Shown here: positions 29,270 through 38,052 of the stretch, in pieces
Layout: the number at the start of each line of letters is the position of its first letter
Numbering within the stretch: the first letter of the stretch is position 1
DNA from: Planctomycetota bacterium
GTDB taxonomy: Bacteria; Planctomycetota; J058; JAJDCQ01
Length of the DNA stretch: 64,000 bases
Direction of reading: 5' to 3'
Assembly: GCA_029260755.1 (NCBI GenBank)
Contig: JAJDCQ010000178.1
Span: forward strand, 43,413 to 107,412
Program-made: the position numbers and the translations under genes
The notes under the pieces: generated by a model
What the model was told of the DNA's origin: nothing
What the model saw: the letters and a program-made list of their open reading frames with translations, nothing else
The model's database searches: none

Positions 29270-29416
29270 ACGATCCACAGATTACACAGATTACACAGAT
29301 TGTCGCGGGCCACTCGGTGATCCCTGCCGAAGCCGGAATCGGGCCTCTGCGCGCGGCGAGGGATGACCAAGTTCGGCAACTCGTAATCTGTGTAATCTGT
29401 GAAATCTGTGGATCGT
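29270..29416. repeat. Family A structured repeat, copy A3
   Basis: Begins ACGATCCACAGATTACACAG and ends GTGGATCGT, with three 9-bp units per arm. The core has diverged from A1/A2 (GGGATGACCAAGTTCGGCAA remains). It lies between the 5' end of the hydrolase gene and the 3' end of the MshEN gene. Confidence 0.88.
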
Positions 29417-29456
29417 CTCGCGCGACGGCAATTGCGTGCGCGCACCTTCTACGACC

Positions 29457-30374
29457 CTACAACCCGAACCACCGCCCCAGCTCCCCCCCCGACCACTCCG
29501 GCTGCCGATCGTGATACTCGATCGCGTGCCGGTCGACGACGAAGAGATCCCGGATCTTGATGCTGAGCGTCCGCCGCTGGCGGTGCCCGTAGCTCAGGTA
29601 GTGATACGCGATTTGAAACGTCGGCCGGGCGCCCGGGGCGACCTGGAGGAACCGGTCGTAGAGCCAGAACTCGAGCGTCCCGTCCGGCCCGACTCGGACG
29701 ACCTGGACCTCGGTCGGGTGGATCATGTGGGGCAGCCCGCGGGTGAGCTTCGTCGTGATCCCGTGGTCGAACAGGACGCCATCGCGGAAGTCGTAGGCCT
29801 GCACGACGAGGAAGTCCTCGGGCTCGACTCGAAGCGGGTCGAACGCGATCACCCCGGCCTCGCCCTTTCGCCGGAAGGCGAGGTCGAGCTTCCCGCCTCG
29901 GAACGGCGGTGACGGCCTTCGCGCCGAGTCGAGGTCGGTGAGGCGGCTTCGATAGTCGATGTCGAGGAAGACGACGTCCCACTCGGGCAGGGTCGAAATC
30001 GCCTCGCCGACGTCCTCGGTCTTCTCCTCGACGAGCCGCTTCCAGTTCTTGGGCTTCTCGAGGAAGTCGGGGTCGAGGAACGTGTGGAAGTTGACGCCCT
30101 CGCGCCCCGGACCGAAGTAGGCGCGCTCGAGGTACTCGCCGAGCACGTTGGGCGGGCAGGGTCGGACGGCGATCTCGTGGCCGAGGATGTGGGCGAGGGC
30201 GCGCAGCGCCTTCCGGTTCGGGCGCGGATAGCTCGCCACCGTCAGGGTGCGCTTGCGCCGGCGGAGCGGGAGCACGCCGAAGCCCGCGGCCATGACGGGC
30301 GTGACGAGGGCGAGGAGCTCTCGGTCGGCGACGGCCCGCTCGAGCTCACGACGGCTCAGCTCGCTCGCGCTCAT
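29457..30374 (-). CDS. Orphan MshEN (GspE N-terminal) domain protein
   Basis: 305 residues. Residues 18-90 match the N-terminal domain of type II secretion/type IV pilus ATPases (FGVLPLRRRKRTLTVASYPRP, then ALAHILGHEIAVRPCPP). There is no ATPase domain. The remaining 200 residues are a beta-rich domain I do not recognise (WDVVFLDIDYRSRLTDLD, FDHGITTKLTRGLPHMIHP). MshEN domains can bind cyclic di-GMP; whether this one does is untested. The gene starts 31 bp after the heptosyltransferase stop, so it is the last gene of that operon. Cytoplasmic, no membrane helix. Confidence 0.7.
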   Translation of the reverse strand: MSASELSRRELERAVADRELLALVTPVMAAGFGVLPLRRRKRTLTVASYPRPNRKALRALAHILGHEIAVRPCPPNVLGEYLERAYFGPGREGVNFHTFLDPDFLEKPKNWKRLVEEKTEDVGEAISTLPEWDVVFLDIDYRSRLTDLDSARRPSPPFRGGKLDLAFRRKGEAGVIAFDPLRVEPEDFLVVQAYDFRDGVLFDHGITTKLTRGLPHMIHPTEVQVVRVGPDGTLEFWLYDRFLQVAPGARPTFQIAYHYLSYGHRQRRTLSIKIRDLFVVDRHAIEYHDRQPEWSGGELGRWFGL

Positions 30375-30405
30375 CGCGGCCGGGTCATCCCGCCCGACCC
30401 CGGCG

Positions 30406-31833
30406 TCAGCGTCCGCTCTCGTCGAGGAACGCGACCGACCGGGCGAGGATCTTCTCCGGCGTCAGCCGCGTCATGCAGCGGAAGTCGATCGGGCAGGCGC
30501 GGAGGTGACATGGCCAGCACTCGACCTTCTCGAGGAGGACGGCGATCCGGTCGTAGTCGCACTCGGTGTATCCCGGGTGGGTCGACCCGACGACCACGAC
30601 GACGCTCGTCCCGGCGGCCACCCCGAAGTGTCGCGGCCCCGAGTCGGTCGTCACCAGGAGCGCCGTGTGGTGAAGGACGCCGCACAGCTCGTGGAGCGCG
30701 ACGACGTTCCCGGACGTGCTCACGACGGCCGCGCCCGGCACGGTCATGAGCGACGCGATCTGATCGCAGAGGACCTCCTCCTCGCCCGGGCCGCACAGGA
30801 GGAGGATGCGCGCGTCCTGCTCGCGGACGAGCCGGTCGCCGAGCTCCGCCCAGTATTCGGGGAGCCAGCGCTTCGACGGGCCGTAGGCGGCGCCCGGGTT
30901 GAACGCGATGATCCGCTCGCGGTCCGGATCGAGCCCGAAGCCCAGCAGTCGTTGCCGACCCCGCTCCTTGACGTCGGGGCCGAGCGGGAGGATCGGGCGC
31001 TTCTCGACGACGCCGGGGCGAACGCCGAGCACCTCGCCGAGCTTGAGGTAGTAGTCGATCATCGGCACCGGGCGAAGCCGCGGGCCCGCCTTCGCGCGGA
31101 GCCACTCCCGGATCCCGCGCCCCTGGCCGTTGCCGTTCGCGTCGAGCCGACCCGAGTCCGAGCCGGGTCGCTTGAGCGAGTCGCTGCCCGAGCTCTGGCG
31201 GCCGGAGCCGTTCCCCTCCGCCTCCGCCTCGGCCTTGAGGCTCCGATAGGTCGTCGCCGACCGCTCGCGCCGCACCTTGAGCGCGTCGGTGAGGAGGAAC
31301 CCCCGCCCGTCGAGGGCGTAGCCGACGCGCCGCGGGATCCCGGCGAGGAACGCCGCGAGGGCCGAGGAGAACGAGTTCGGCAGGAGGATCGCCGCGTCGA
31401 AGCCCAGCTTCCGGAGCCTCAGCCCGCTCCGGATCGGCTTGAGGGCGCCCCGGTCGACGTCGATCGCGATCGTGTCGTCGAACCAGTCGGCGCCCGCGAG
31501 GATCGGGAAGAGCCGGCGCTTGCCGTGCACGACGATCCGCGCGTCGGGGAAGGTGGTCCGGAGGCCCTTGAGGAGCGGCGTCGCCATGACGACGTCGCCG
31601 ACCCAGTTGGGAAGGCGAACGAGGATCGACCCCAGCGCGGCCGGCGCGGGGGCGAGCGGCGCATCCGCCGAGTCGGCGGCGGGATCGACGGCTCTCGGAT
31701 CTGACGCTGCCGGGTCCGCGGAGATCGCTCGGCTCCCTGGGGGCGCGCCGGGCGGCGCTCCCCTCTCTTCCCCCACGCGGGTGCGCTCGCGCACCCCGGG
31801 ACCGTTGTTCCCGATCCCCAGACTGGTGCCCAT
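30406..31833 (-). CDS. waaF: Glycosyltransferase family 9 (ADP-heptose:LPS heptosyltransferase-like)
   Basis: 475 residues from ATG 31833; a GTG at 31935 would add 34 residues. The catalytic fold starts only at residue 68 (LGSILVRLPNWVGDVVMATP) and includes FNPGAAYGPSKRWLPEYWAEL, TDSGPRHFGVAAGT, GSTHPGYTECD and the CWPCHLRACPID cysteine region typical of heptosyltransferase II. It would add heptose to the LPS core at the inner membrane. Odd points: a 67-residue Pro/Ala-rich N-terminus and a roughly 45-residue Ser/Gly/Asn-rich insert near residues 200-245. hldE, which makes the ADP-heptose donor, lies upstream on the same strand. The exact heptosyltransferase step is inferred. Confidence 0.8.
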   Translation of the reverse strand: MGTSLGIGNNGPGVRERTRVGEERGAPPGAPPGSRAISADPAASDPRAVDPAADSADAPLAPAPAALGSILVRLPNWVGDVVMATPLLKGLRTTFPDARIVVHGKRRLFPILAGADWFDDTIAIDVDRGALKPIRSGLRLRKLGFDAAILLPNSFSSALAAFLAGIPRRVGYALDGRGFLLTDALKVRRERSATTYRSLKAEAEAEGNGSGRQSSGSDSLKRPGSDSGRLDANGNGQGRGIREWLRAKAGPRLRPVPMIDYYLKLGEVLGVRPGVVEKRPILPLGPDVKERGRQRLLGFGLDPDRERIIAFNPGAAYGPSKRWLPEYWAELGDRLVREQDARILLLCGPGEEEVLCDQIASLMTVPGAAVVSTSGNVVALHELCGVLHHTALLVTTDSGPRHFGVAAGTSVVVVVGSTHPGYTECDYDRIAVLLEKVECWPCHLRACPIDFRCMTRLTPEKILARSVAFLDESGR

Positions 31834-31976
31834 TGTGACGGTTGACGCCCCGGATGCCAGCGAAACAGGCCCGCGATTTCCCCCGATCGGGCCCCTGGTT
31901 CTTTCGGTAATCGGAGCGGGGGCCGGGAGAAGCACGGCATCACAGGGTGATGTTCGTGTCGAGCGCGGACAGCCAT

Positions 31977-32070
31977 CTCACGCAAAGGCGCAAAGACGCC
32001 AAGAAGCGTTGCTCGGAGCCGAGACCCGGATCTGGCGGGGCTCCTTTGCGTCTTTGCGCCTTTGCGCGAG
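31977..32070. repeat. Family B structured repeat, copy B2
   Basis: Inverted arms 31977-31999 (CTCACGCAAAGGCGCAAAGA) and 32048-32070, 22 of 23 complementary, loop about 48 nt. It separates the heptosyltransferase from the upstream radical SAM gene. The rest of 31834-32155 shows no gene. Confidence 0.85.
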
Positions 32071-32155
32071 ATTCCATCCGCTCCGAGAACGAAGTCGGCC
32101 GGCCTCCCGAAGGAGCCCGGCCGCTCGAGATCCGCCCAGATGGCGGGTGTTCGCC

Positions 32156-33733
32156 CTAGTCGAGCGTGTAGCCCGCGGGGACGACCCAGTCCTTGTTCGC
32201 CTGCTGCGCGCGGTCCTTCTTCACGAAGTCGCTGTGGACGCCCATGACGTGGGTGTAGCGGAGCGAGTAATGGGTGATGTCCTTCGCGAGGAGCTCCTCG
32301 GAGAGGTCCCGGTCGATCTGCTTCACCTCGCGCTTGTACTTCGTCCAGTCCTCGCGCGACATGGTCTCGACCTTCTCGCAGAGCTCGCGGTAGATCGGCG
32401 CGCTCTCCCAGTCGGTCTCGGCGTTGACGTACCAGTGGAAGACGCGGCTCAGCTTCTCGAGGAAGAGATCCTGCTCGGCGTCGAACTTGAGGCAGCTCCC
32501 GTCGAAGTAGTTGCCGAGCGACCCCATCCGGTCGTGGTCGATCAGCCCCTTCTCCTCCGAGATCCGGAAGCCCGCGGTCCCCGGGAACGGGAAGAAGACG
32601 GCCCAGCGGAAGCGGCCCATCTGGACGCGCGCGCAGACCTTGATCGTCTCGTAGAGCTCCTCGCGCGTCTCGGTCGGCAGCCCGATCATGATGAACGTCG
32701 AGGTGTGCATGTCGAACTTGTGCGCCGCGGCGAGCGCGCGCTCGATCTTGAAGTCGGGCGTGAACCGCCAGAGAACCTCCTTGCGGACGCGATCGCTCCC
32801 GCTCTCGAGGCCGTACTTCACGATGGTGCAGCCCGCCTCGGCGAGCGAGCCGGCCATGTCCTCGTCGAAGACCGAGACGTGGGCGTTGACGACGAACGGC
32901 AGGTCGAGCTCGGACGCCTTGTACTTCTCGCTGAACTCGTGGACGTACTTCCGGTCGAGGGTGAAGAGGTCGTCATCGAAGATGACCGTGTTCACCGCCG
33001 GGAACCGCGTCTTGAGGTCGCGGATCTCGTCGAGGATGCGCTCGACCGAGTAGTGCCGGAGATACTCCTTGGCGTTCTTCGCGCCGCCCTCCTCGAGGTA
33101 GAGGTCGACGATCTCCTTGTTGAAGCAGTAGGTGCACTTGTAGGGGCAGCCGCGGCTCGTCAGGATCCCGAGCCAGCCGTTCTTCCCGCCGAGGATCCGC
33201 TTGAGGTCGAAGAGGTCGTAGTCCTTCGGCGGCATCTCGTCGAGGTCGGGGAAGGGCATCATGTCGTTCTTGGCGATGTTGCCCTCCGCGTCGAGGTAGC
33301 GGAAGTTCGGCGTCGTCTTCGGGTCGTCGCGACCGGTCTCGAGCCGTTCGCACAGCTCCTTGAACGCGAAGTCGCACTCGCCGACACCGACGTAGTCGAA
33401 GACGCCGTCCCTGGTGACCTCGTCGGGGACCATCGTGCAGTGCACGCCGCCGATGACCTGAGGCACATCCGGCATCGCCTTGCGGATCGCCTTCGAGACC
33501 TCGCAGGTCCAGTCGTACTGCTGCGACATCACCGAGTAGCCGATGATCCCGGGATCGAACTCCCGGACCTCCTCGATGATCTCGTGATGTGAGGGAACAT
33601 CCCACAGTCCCTCGTTCACGTGGATCAGCTTCGTCTCATGGCCGGCGGCCTTGAGCACGCCCGACATCATGGCGAGACCGTGGTTGATTCCCGCCGGGCA
33701 GTCGATGTTCGGGTAGATGAAGAGAACCCGCAT
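32156..33733 (-). CDS. B12-binding-type radical SAM protein
   Basis: 525 residues. Residues 1-150 form a cobalamin-binding-like Rossmann domain (VLFIYPNIDCPAGINHG, VIGGVHCTMVPDE), without the DxHxxG base-off motif. The radical SAM core has CPYKCTYC near 195-202 for the 4Fe-4S cluster, FDDDLFTLD, and LESGSDRVRKEVL. Fold and layout match BchE/HpnJ-type enzymes that modify lipids or tetrapyrroles; the substrate cannot be named. It follows pilT by 19 bp, so it is cotranscribed with the pilus ATPases. The ATG at 33733 begins the Rossmann strand directly. Confidence 0.88.
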   Translation of the reverse strand: MRVLFIYPNIDCPAGINHGLAMMSGVLKAAGHETKLIHVNEGLWDVPSHHEIIEEVREFDPGIIGYSVMSQQYDWTCEVSKAIRKAMPDVPQVIGGVHCTMVPDEVTRDGVFDYVGVGECDFAFKELCERLETGRDDPKTTPNFRYLDAEGNIAKNDMMPFPDLDEMPPKDYDLFDLKRILGGKNGWLGILTSRGCPYKCTYCFNKEIVDLYLEEGGAKNAKEYLRHYSVERILDEIRDLKTRFPAVNTVIFDDDLFTLDRKYVHEFSEKYKASELDLPFVVNAHVSVFDEDMAGSLAEAGCTIVKYGLESGSDRVRKEVLWRFTPDFKIERALAAAHKFDMHTSTFIMIGLPTETREELYETIKVCARVQMGRFRWAVFFPFPGTAGFRISEEKGLIDHDRMGSLGNYFDGSCLKFDAEQDLFLEKLSRVFHWYVNAETDWESAPIYRELCEKVETMSREDWTKYKREVKQIDRDLSEELLAKDITHYSLRYTHVMGVHSDFVKKDRAQQANKDWVVPAGYTLD

Positions 33734-33752
33734 GGTTCGAAACCTCTGGTTC

Positions 33753-34814
33753 TTAGGCGCTCTGGTAGAGATGCTCGAAGCGCGACTTGTCGATCGCCTT
33801 CATGTACGCCTCGTTCGGGGATACCTTCCCCTCCCTCAGGCGCGCCATGATCGAGTCATCCATGAGCTGCATCCCCTCACCGCGGCCAGCCTCGATGTAG
33901 GAGATGATCTTGTGGACCTGGCCTTCACGAATGATGTTACCGAGGGCGGGCGATCCGATCAGCACCTCGTTGACCGCGCAGCGACCCTGCCCGTCGAGCG
34001 TTCTCAGCAGCAACTGAGAGACCACACCCTGGAGCGAGACGGCGAGCATCGTGCGGATCTGCTCCTGCTGCTCCTCGGGGAAGACGTCGATGATCCGGTC
34101 GACCGTCTTGGGCGCGTTGTTCGTATGCAGCGTGCCGAAGACGAGATAGCCCATCTCGGCGCAGGTGAGCGCCAGCGAGATCGTCTCGAGGTCACGCATC
34201 TCGCCGACGAGGACGACGTCGGGGTCCTCACGCGCGGCGGCGCGGAGCGCCTGGGCGAACCCTTCGGTGTCGTTGCCGACCTCGCGCTGGGTCAGGACCG
34301 ACTTCTTGTTCTGGTGGACGAACTCGATCGGATCCTCGATCGTGATCACGTGGCGCGCCCAGTTGGAGTTGATGAAGTCGATGAGCGCCGCGAGCGTCGT
34401 CGACTTGCCGCTCCCGGTCGGGCCGGTGACGAGGACCAGGCCGCTCGTGAGGTGGGCGAACTTCTCGATCACCGTCGGCACGCCGAGGTCGGCGATCGTC
34501 TTGATCTTGGTGGGGATGATCCGGAAGACCGCGCCGGCCCCGTAGTGGTGCATCATGTAGTTACAGCGGAACCGGGCGCATCCGGGCACCTCGTAGGCGA
34601 AGTCGAGGTCCCAGTGGGTCTCGAAGCGATGACGCTTCCGGTCGTCGATGATCTCGTAGAGCAGCTCGCGAACCTCTTCGTCCTCGAGGGCGGGCATGTT
34701 GAGCGGCTCCAGCCGCCCGTGGATGCGGAACTTGGGAGGCTGACCCGCGATCAAATGCAGGTCGCTGCCGCCCTGGTCCCGGAGCGCAATGAAGAACTCG
34801 TCGATCGCCGCCAT
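33753..34814 (-). CDS. pilT: Type IV pilus retraction ATPase
   Basis: 353 residues, the normal PilT length. Hexameric ATPase at the inner membrane that depolymerises the pilus. Seen: SDLHLIAGQPP at the N-terminus, Walker A GPTGSGKST, the Asp box TIEDPIEFVHQNK, Walker B DPDVVLVGEMRDLET, the His box FGTLHTNNAPKTVDRI and a PilT C-terminal motif LGNIIREGQ. It lies 149 bp downstream of a second PilT-like gene. Confidence 0.93.
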   Translation of the reverse strand: MAAIDEFFIALRDQGGSDLHLIAGQPPKFRIHGRLEPLNMPALEDEEVRELLYEIIDDRKRHRFETHWDLDFAYEVPGCARFRCNYMMHHYGAGAVFRIIPTKIKTIADLGVPTVIEKFAHLTSGLVLVTGPTGSGKSTTLAALIDFINSNWARHVITIEDPIEFVHQNKKSVLTQREVGNDTEGFAQALRAAAREDPDVVLVGEMRDLETISLALTCAEMGYLVFGTLHTNNAPKTVDRIIDVFPEEQQEQIRTMLAVSLQGVVSQLLLRTLDGQGRCAVNEVLIGSPALGNIIREGQVHKIISYIEAGRGEGMQLMDDSIMARLREGKVSPNEAYMKAIDKSRFEHLYQSA

Positions 34815-34963
34815 GGAATCCCGTCTCCGTCGGCGTCCCGCCTCCGAACTGCTCTATCGGCCTGCACCGCGGGCCGCTTGAGGCGAAGTGGCCATTTCAC
34901 ACCCAATTGGGGCCATTGTCGAGCAGAAACCGAACGACTGTAGTTCGGATTCCTCAAGTCTCG

Positions 34964-36394
34964 TTACGCGAACATCTTCGGGTTCGACGACCGCGAACGT
35001 GCCTCCGCCTTGGTCACGTCTCCGCTGTCGACGAGCTTCTTGAGCGAGTCGTCCATGAGGCACATGCCGCGCGCCCGGCCCGTCTGCAGGATGCTGACGA
35101 GCTTGTAGGACTGCTTCTCGCGGATCAGGTTCGCGACGGCCGGCGTCCAGAACATGATCTCGAGGGCCGCGATCCGGCCTTTGCCGTCCGCCCGCGGGAC
35201 GAGCTGCTGGCTGACCACCCCCTTGAGTGACTCGCTCACCATGGCCCGGATCTGACCTTGCTCCTTCGGCGGGAAGACGTCGAGGATCCGGTCGATCGTC
35301 CGGGTGGCGTTCGTGGTGTGGAGCGTGCCGAGGACGAGGTGGCCGGTCTCGGCGGCGGTGATCGCGAGGCTGACCGTGTCGAGATCGCGCATCTCACCGA
35401 CCATGATCACGTCGGGATCCTCTCGGAGCGCGGCGCGGAGCGCGTTGCCCCAGGCCCGGGTGTGGAGGTCGATCTGGCGCTGGATGATGTTGCACTTCTT
35501 CGGCTTGAAGACGTACTCGATCGGATCCTCGAGGGTGATCACGTTCTCCTTGCGGGTCGCGTTGATGATGTCGATCAACGCCGCGAGGGTGGACGACTTG
35601 CCCGAGCCGCTGCTGCCGGTGACCAGGACGAGCCCCTGGTGGAACGTCGTCATCCGCTCGAGCACCTCGGGGAGGCCGAGCTCTTTGAGGGTGGGCACCT
35701 TCTCGTTGATGCAGCGGAACACCGCGCTGCATCCGCGGCGCTGATGACAGACGTTGGTGCGGTAGCGGCCGTGGCCTGGGACGTGGATGCAGGTGTCGAG
35801 GTCCTGGTTCTTCGCGTAGATCTGCCAGTCCTCGTCCGAGAGGGTGCTCGCGAAGAGCAGCTCGTTCGTTTCGTGCTCGAGGACGTCGTCGTGCTTCGGC
35901 ATCGGGCGCAGGTTGCCGTGAAGCCGGATGTGGGGCTTCGCGCCGCACGACATGTGGATGTCGCTCGCGCCCATCCGTCGCGCGTCGGAGAGGATCTTGT
36001 GGAGCCGCTTCTTCGCGTTCTCGTCGTGCGGTCGGTCGCGGACCTCGACGACCACCTGGCCGTCCTCGCCGATCTCGAGGTCGACCTTCTCCTTGGCCTT
36101 CTTCGGCTTGACCTTCCGCTTGATCTCGATCTTCTTCTCGGCCGCCGGCGCCGCGGAGTCCGTCGCCGGCTTCTCCGGCGTCAGACCCTTCTTCTTCATG
36201 TGCGCGGCGCGGGCCTTGTTGACCGCCGAGAGCTGCTTCGGGCTCAGGTAGCCGCGCTCGAGCAGCATGTCGCCGATGTCGCGCGCGTCCCCGGTGAGCT
36301 CCTTCTCGGTGATGCACTCGTCGAACTGCGGTTGCGTGAGGATCTTGTTGTGGACGGCGATCCGTCCGAACAGCACGTCGTCGCGACTGGGCAT
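34964..36394 (-). CDS. PilT-like ATPase with extra N-terminal module
   Basis: 476 residues. Start ATG 36394, preceded by GGAGGA about 12 nt away. Residues 3-65 carry the short helical module (IAVHNKILTQPQFDECITEK, LLERGYLSPKQLSAVNK). A Lys-rich linker (70-125) follows. The PilT core (130-470) has SDIHMSCGAKPHIRLHG, Walker A GSSGSGKSS, TLEDPIEYVFKPKKC, DPDVIMVGEMRDLDT, LGTLHTTNATRT and VANLIREKQSYKL. It could be a PilU-type accessory or a retraction motor with an added docking module. Same operon as the SIS-PilZ protein (29 bp upstream). Confidence 0.9.
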   Translation of the reverse strand: MPSRDDVLFGRIAVHNKILTQPQFDECITEKELTGDARDIGDMLLERGYLSPKQLSAVNKARAAHMKKKGLTPEKPATDSAAPAAEKKIEIKRKVKPKKAKEKVDLEIGEDGQVVVEVRDRPHDENAKKRLHKILSDARRMGASDIHMSCGAKPHIRLHGNLRPMPKHDDVLEHETNELLFASTLSDEDWQIYAKNQDLDTCIHVPGHGRYRTNVCHQRRGCSAVFRCINEKVPTLKELGLPEVLERMTTFHQGLVLVTGSSGSGKSSTLAALIDIINATRKENVITLEDPIEYVFKPKKCNIIQRQIDLHTRAWGNALRAALREDPDVIMVGEMRDLDTVSLAITAAETGHLVLGTLHTTNATRTIDRILDVFPPKEQGQIRAMVSESLKGVVSQQLVPRADGKGRIAALEIMFWTPAVANLIREKQSYKLVSILQTGRARGMCLMDDSLKKLVDSGDVTKAEARSRSSNPKMFA

Positions 36395-36423
36395 GGGTCG
36401 CTCGCTTCCTCCGGAGAAAACTG

Positions 36424-38043
36424 TCAGCCGTTGCGCGCGATCGCCAGCCGTTCGAGCTTGCGTCGCACGCCGCCGTCCTGATCGTCGAACTTCACCGCCA
36501 CGCGGAACGCGTCCTCGGCGGCGTCCGAGCTGCGCTTGACCACCGTTCCCTCGGTCGCAATCGGCTCGAGGAACGCCGGCACGAAGAGCTTGAGCCAGAC
36601 CCGCGCCCCGTCCTGGTAGGAGGCGAGGGCGTCGTCCTTGGCCGAGATCGCGAACTCGAGGCTGCCCGGCTCGAGGTCGACGAGCGGCATCGGCTCGCGT
36701 CCGTCGTCGGGCGGCGGGCCGTCGATCCCGACCGAGACCGAGCAGTCGCTCGGGCGGAACTGGGTGGAGACGCGCCGCACGCCGCCGTCGATGCCGTCGG
36801 GCGATGGTGGGGCGGCCTGCTCGCCGACGACGACGCGACGGCTGCCGGCGTCGACCTGGTCCTTGCGGGGGATCTCGAAGACCGCGCGGCAGAACGGGCA
36901 GATCCCGCGGCGACCGGCGAACTCCTCCTCGACGAGGACGGTCTCCGCGCAGCCGGGACAGGTGACCTCGACGAGCTCGCCGGCGCGCTCCTGCTCCGAG
37001 AGGAGGCCGCGCGCCATCCGGTTGATCACGCGCCCGGCCGTGAGCGCGGCCGAGCAGATCCACCGCAGCCCGCGGACGGGGAGGGCGAGCTCGATGTCGC
37101 CCGCGCCGGTGAGGCCGCCGACCGTGACGCTGCGAATGATCGCGACGAAGAGGCCCTTCTCCTGGGCCCGGTCGACCATCGAGACGAACTCGGAGTTGCC
37201 GTCGAGCGCCAGGGCGAGGAGCAGGTCGCCCGGGACGGGTTCGCCGGTCTCCTCGTCGCTCGCCTCGGACTCGAAGACGGCCGCGAGCCGGTCCTCGAAC
37301 ACCTGGCTCCGGAGCGCCTTCTCTCCCTGCCGGAAGAAGCCGTTCGCGAGGAGGCGCGCGACGGGGTCGAGGTCGCCCTCGCCCATCACCCAGACGGTCC
37401 CGCCGCGGCGAACGGCCGTCGCGGCGACCTCCGAGATCCCGCGTACCTCGCGCATGTGACGACAGAGGTGACGGTGGATCCGCCGCTCGGAGTCGGCGAG
37501 GCGCTTCAGGTACTCCTGGAGGTTGTTGTGGTCGAGCGGACGGCTCGGATCGTCGGGGCGCGTCTTCCCCTCGGCGCCGCCGGGCGCGACGACCGTCTCG
37601 ACGATCTCGGCCTCGACGTAGGAGGAGACGTCGTCGGAGACCCCGTCCTCGCCGCCCTCGTTCGCGTCGGACGAGTCGATCCCCTCGACCTCGGGCGCGT
37701 CGAGCTCCTCGATCTCCTCATCGGAGTCGTCGTCGGACCCCTCGTCGTCCGAGGCGTCCTCGTCAATGCTGCTCTCGCCCTCGATGCTCTCGATCTCGTC
37801 GCCGAGGCTCTCGAGCTCGTCGCTCACGCTCTCGAGCTGCTCCTCCTCGGTCGGGCCGGCCTCACCGGCGGCGATCGCGGGGGAGAGCCCGGGCGCGGAG
37901 CCGTCCTCGAGGAGCTCGCCGAGCCCCTCCAGGGAGGAGCCGCTGCTGACGGTCGCTTCGGGCAATGCGTCCTTCTCCCGAGGGTCGGCGTCGCCGCCGC
38001 GCCCCTTCCGTCCACCCGATGCCTTCCCCGTTCGCCAGCCCAC
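36424..38043 (-). CDS. Fusion of GmhA-like SIS domain, zinc ribbon and PilZ-like domain
   Basis: 539 residues, GTG start nine bases after the hldE stop. Residues 65-125 are a highly acidic linker. Residues 175-350 resemble a phosphosugar-isomerase (SIS) domain of GmhA style: VRRGGTVWVMGEGDLDPVAR, GDLLLALALDGNSEF, KGLFVAIIRSVTVGG, DIELALPV. The usual STSGNS is replaced by ALDGNS and the GNGGSA loop is lost, so isomerase activity is doubtful. Cys362/365/382/385 form a zinc ribbon. Residues 423-535 are PilZ-like (RRVSTQFR, then VDLEPGSLEF), but the D/NxSxxG motif is imperfect. Sitting between hldE and pilT, it may connect heptose metabolism to pilus control. Confidence 0.65.
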   Translation of the reverse strand: MGWRTGKASGGRKGRGGDADPREKDALPEATVSSGSSLEGLGELLEDGSAPGLSPAIAAGEAGPTEEEQLESVSDELESLGDEIESIEGESSIDEDASDDEGSDDDSDEEIEELDAPEVEGIDSSDANEGGEDGVSDDVSSYVEAEIVETVVAPGGAEGKTRPDDPSRPLDHNNLQEYLKRLADSERRIHRHLCRHMREVRGISEVAATAVRRGGTVWVMGEGDLDPVARLLANGFFRQGEKALRSQVFEDRLAAVFESEASDEETGEPVPGDLLLALALDGNSEFVSMVDRAQEKGLFVAIIRSVTVGGLTGAGDIELALPVRGLRWICSAALTAGRVINRMARGLLSEQERAGELVEVTCPGCAETVLVEEEFAGRRGICPFCRAVFEIPRKDQVDAGSRRVVVGEQAAPPSPDGIDGGVRRVSTQFRPSDCSVSVGIDGPPPDDGREPMPLVDLEPGSLEFAISAKDDALASYQDGARVWLKLFVPAFLEPIATEGTVVKRSSDAAEDAFRVAVKFDDQDGGVRRKLERLAIARNG

Positions 38044-38052
38044 CGCGGCCGC

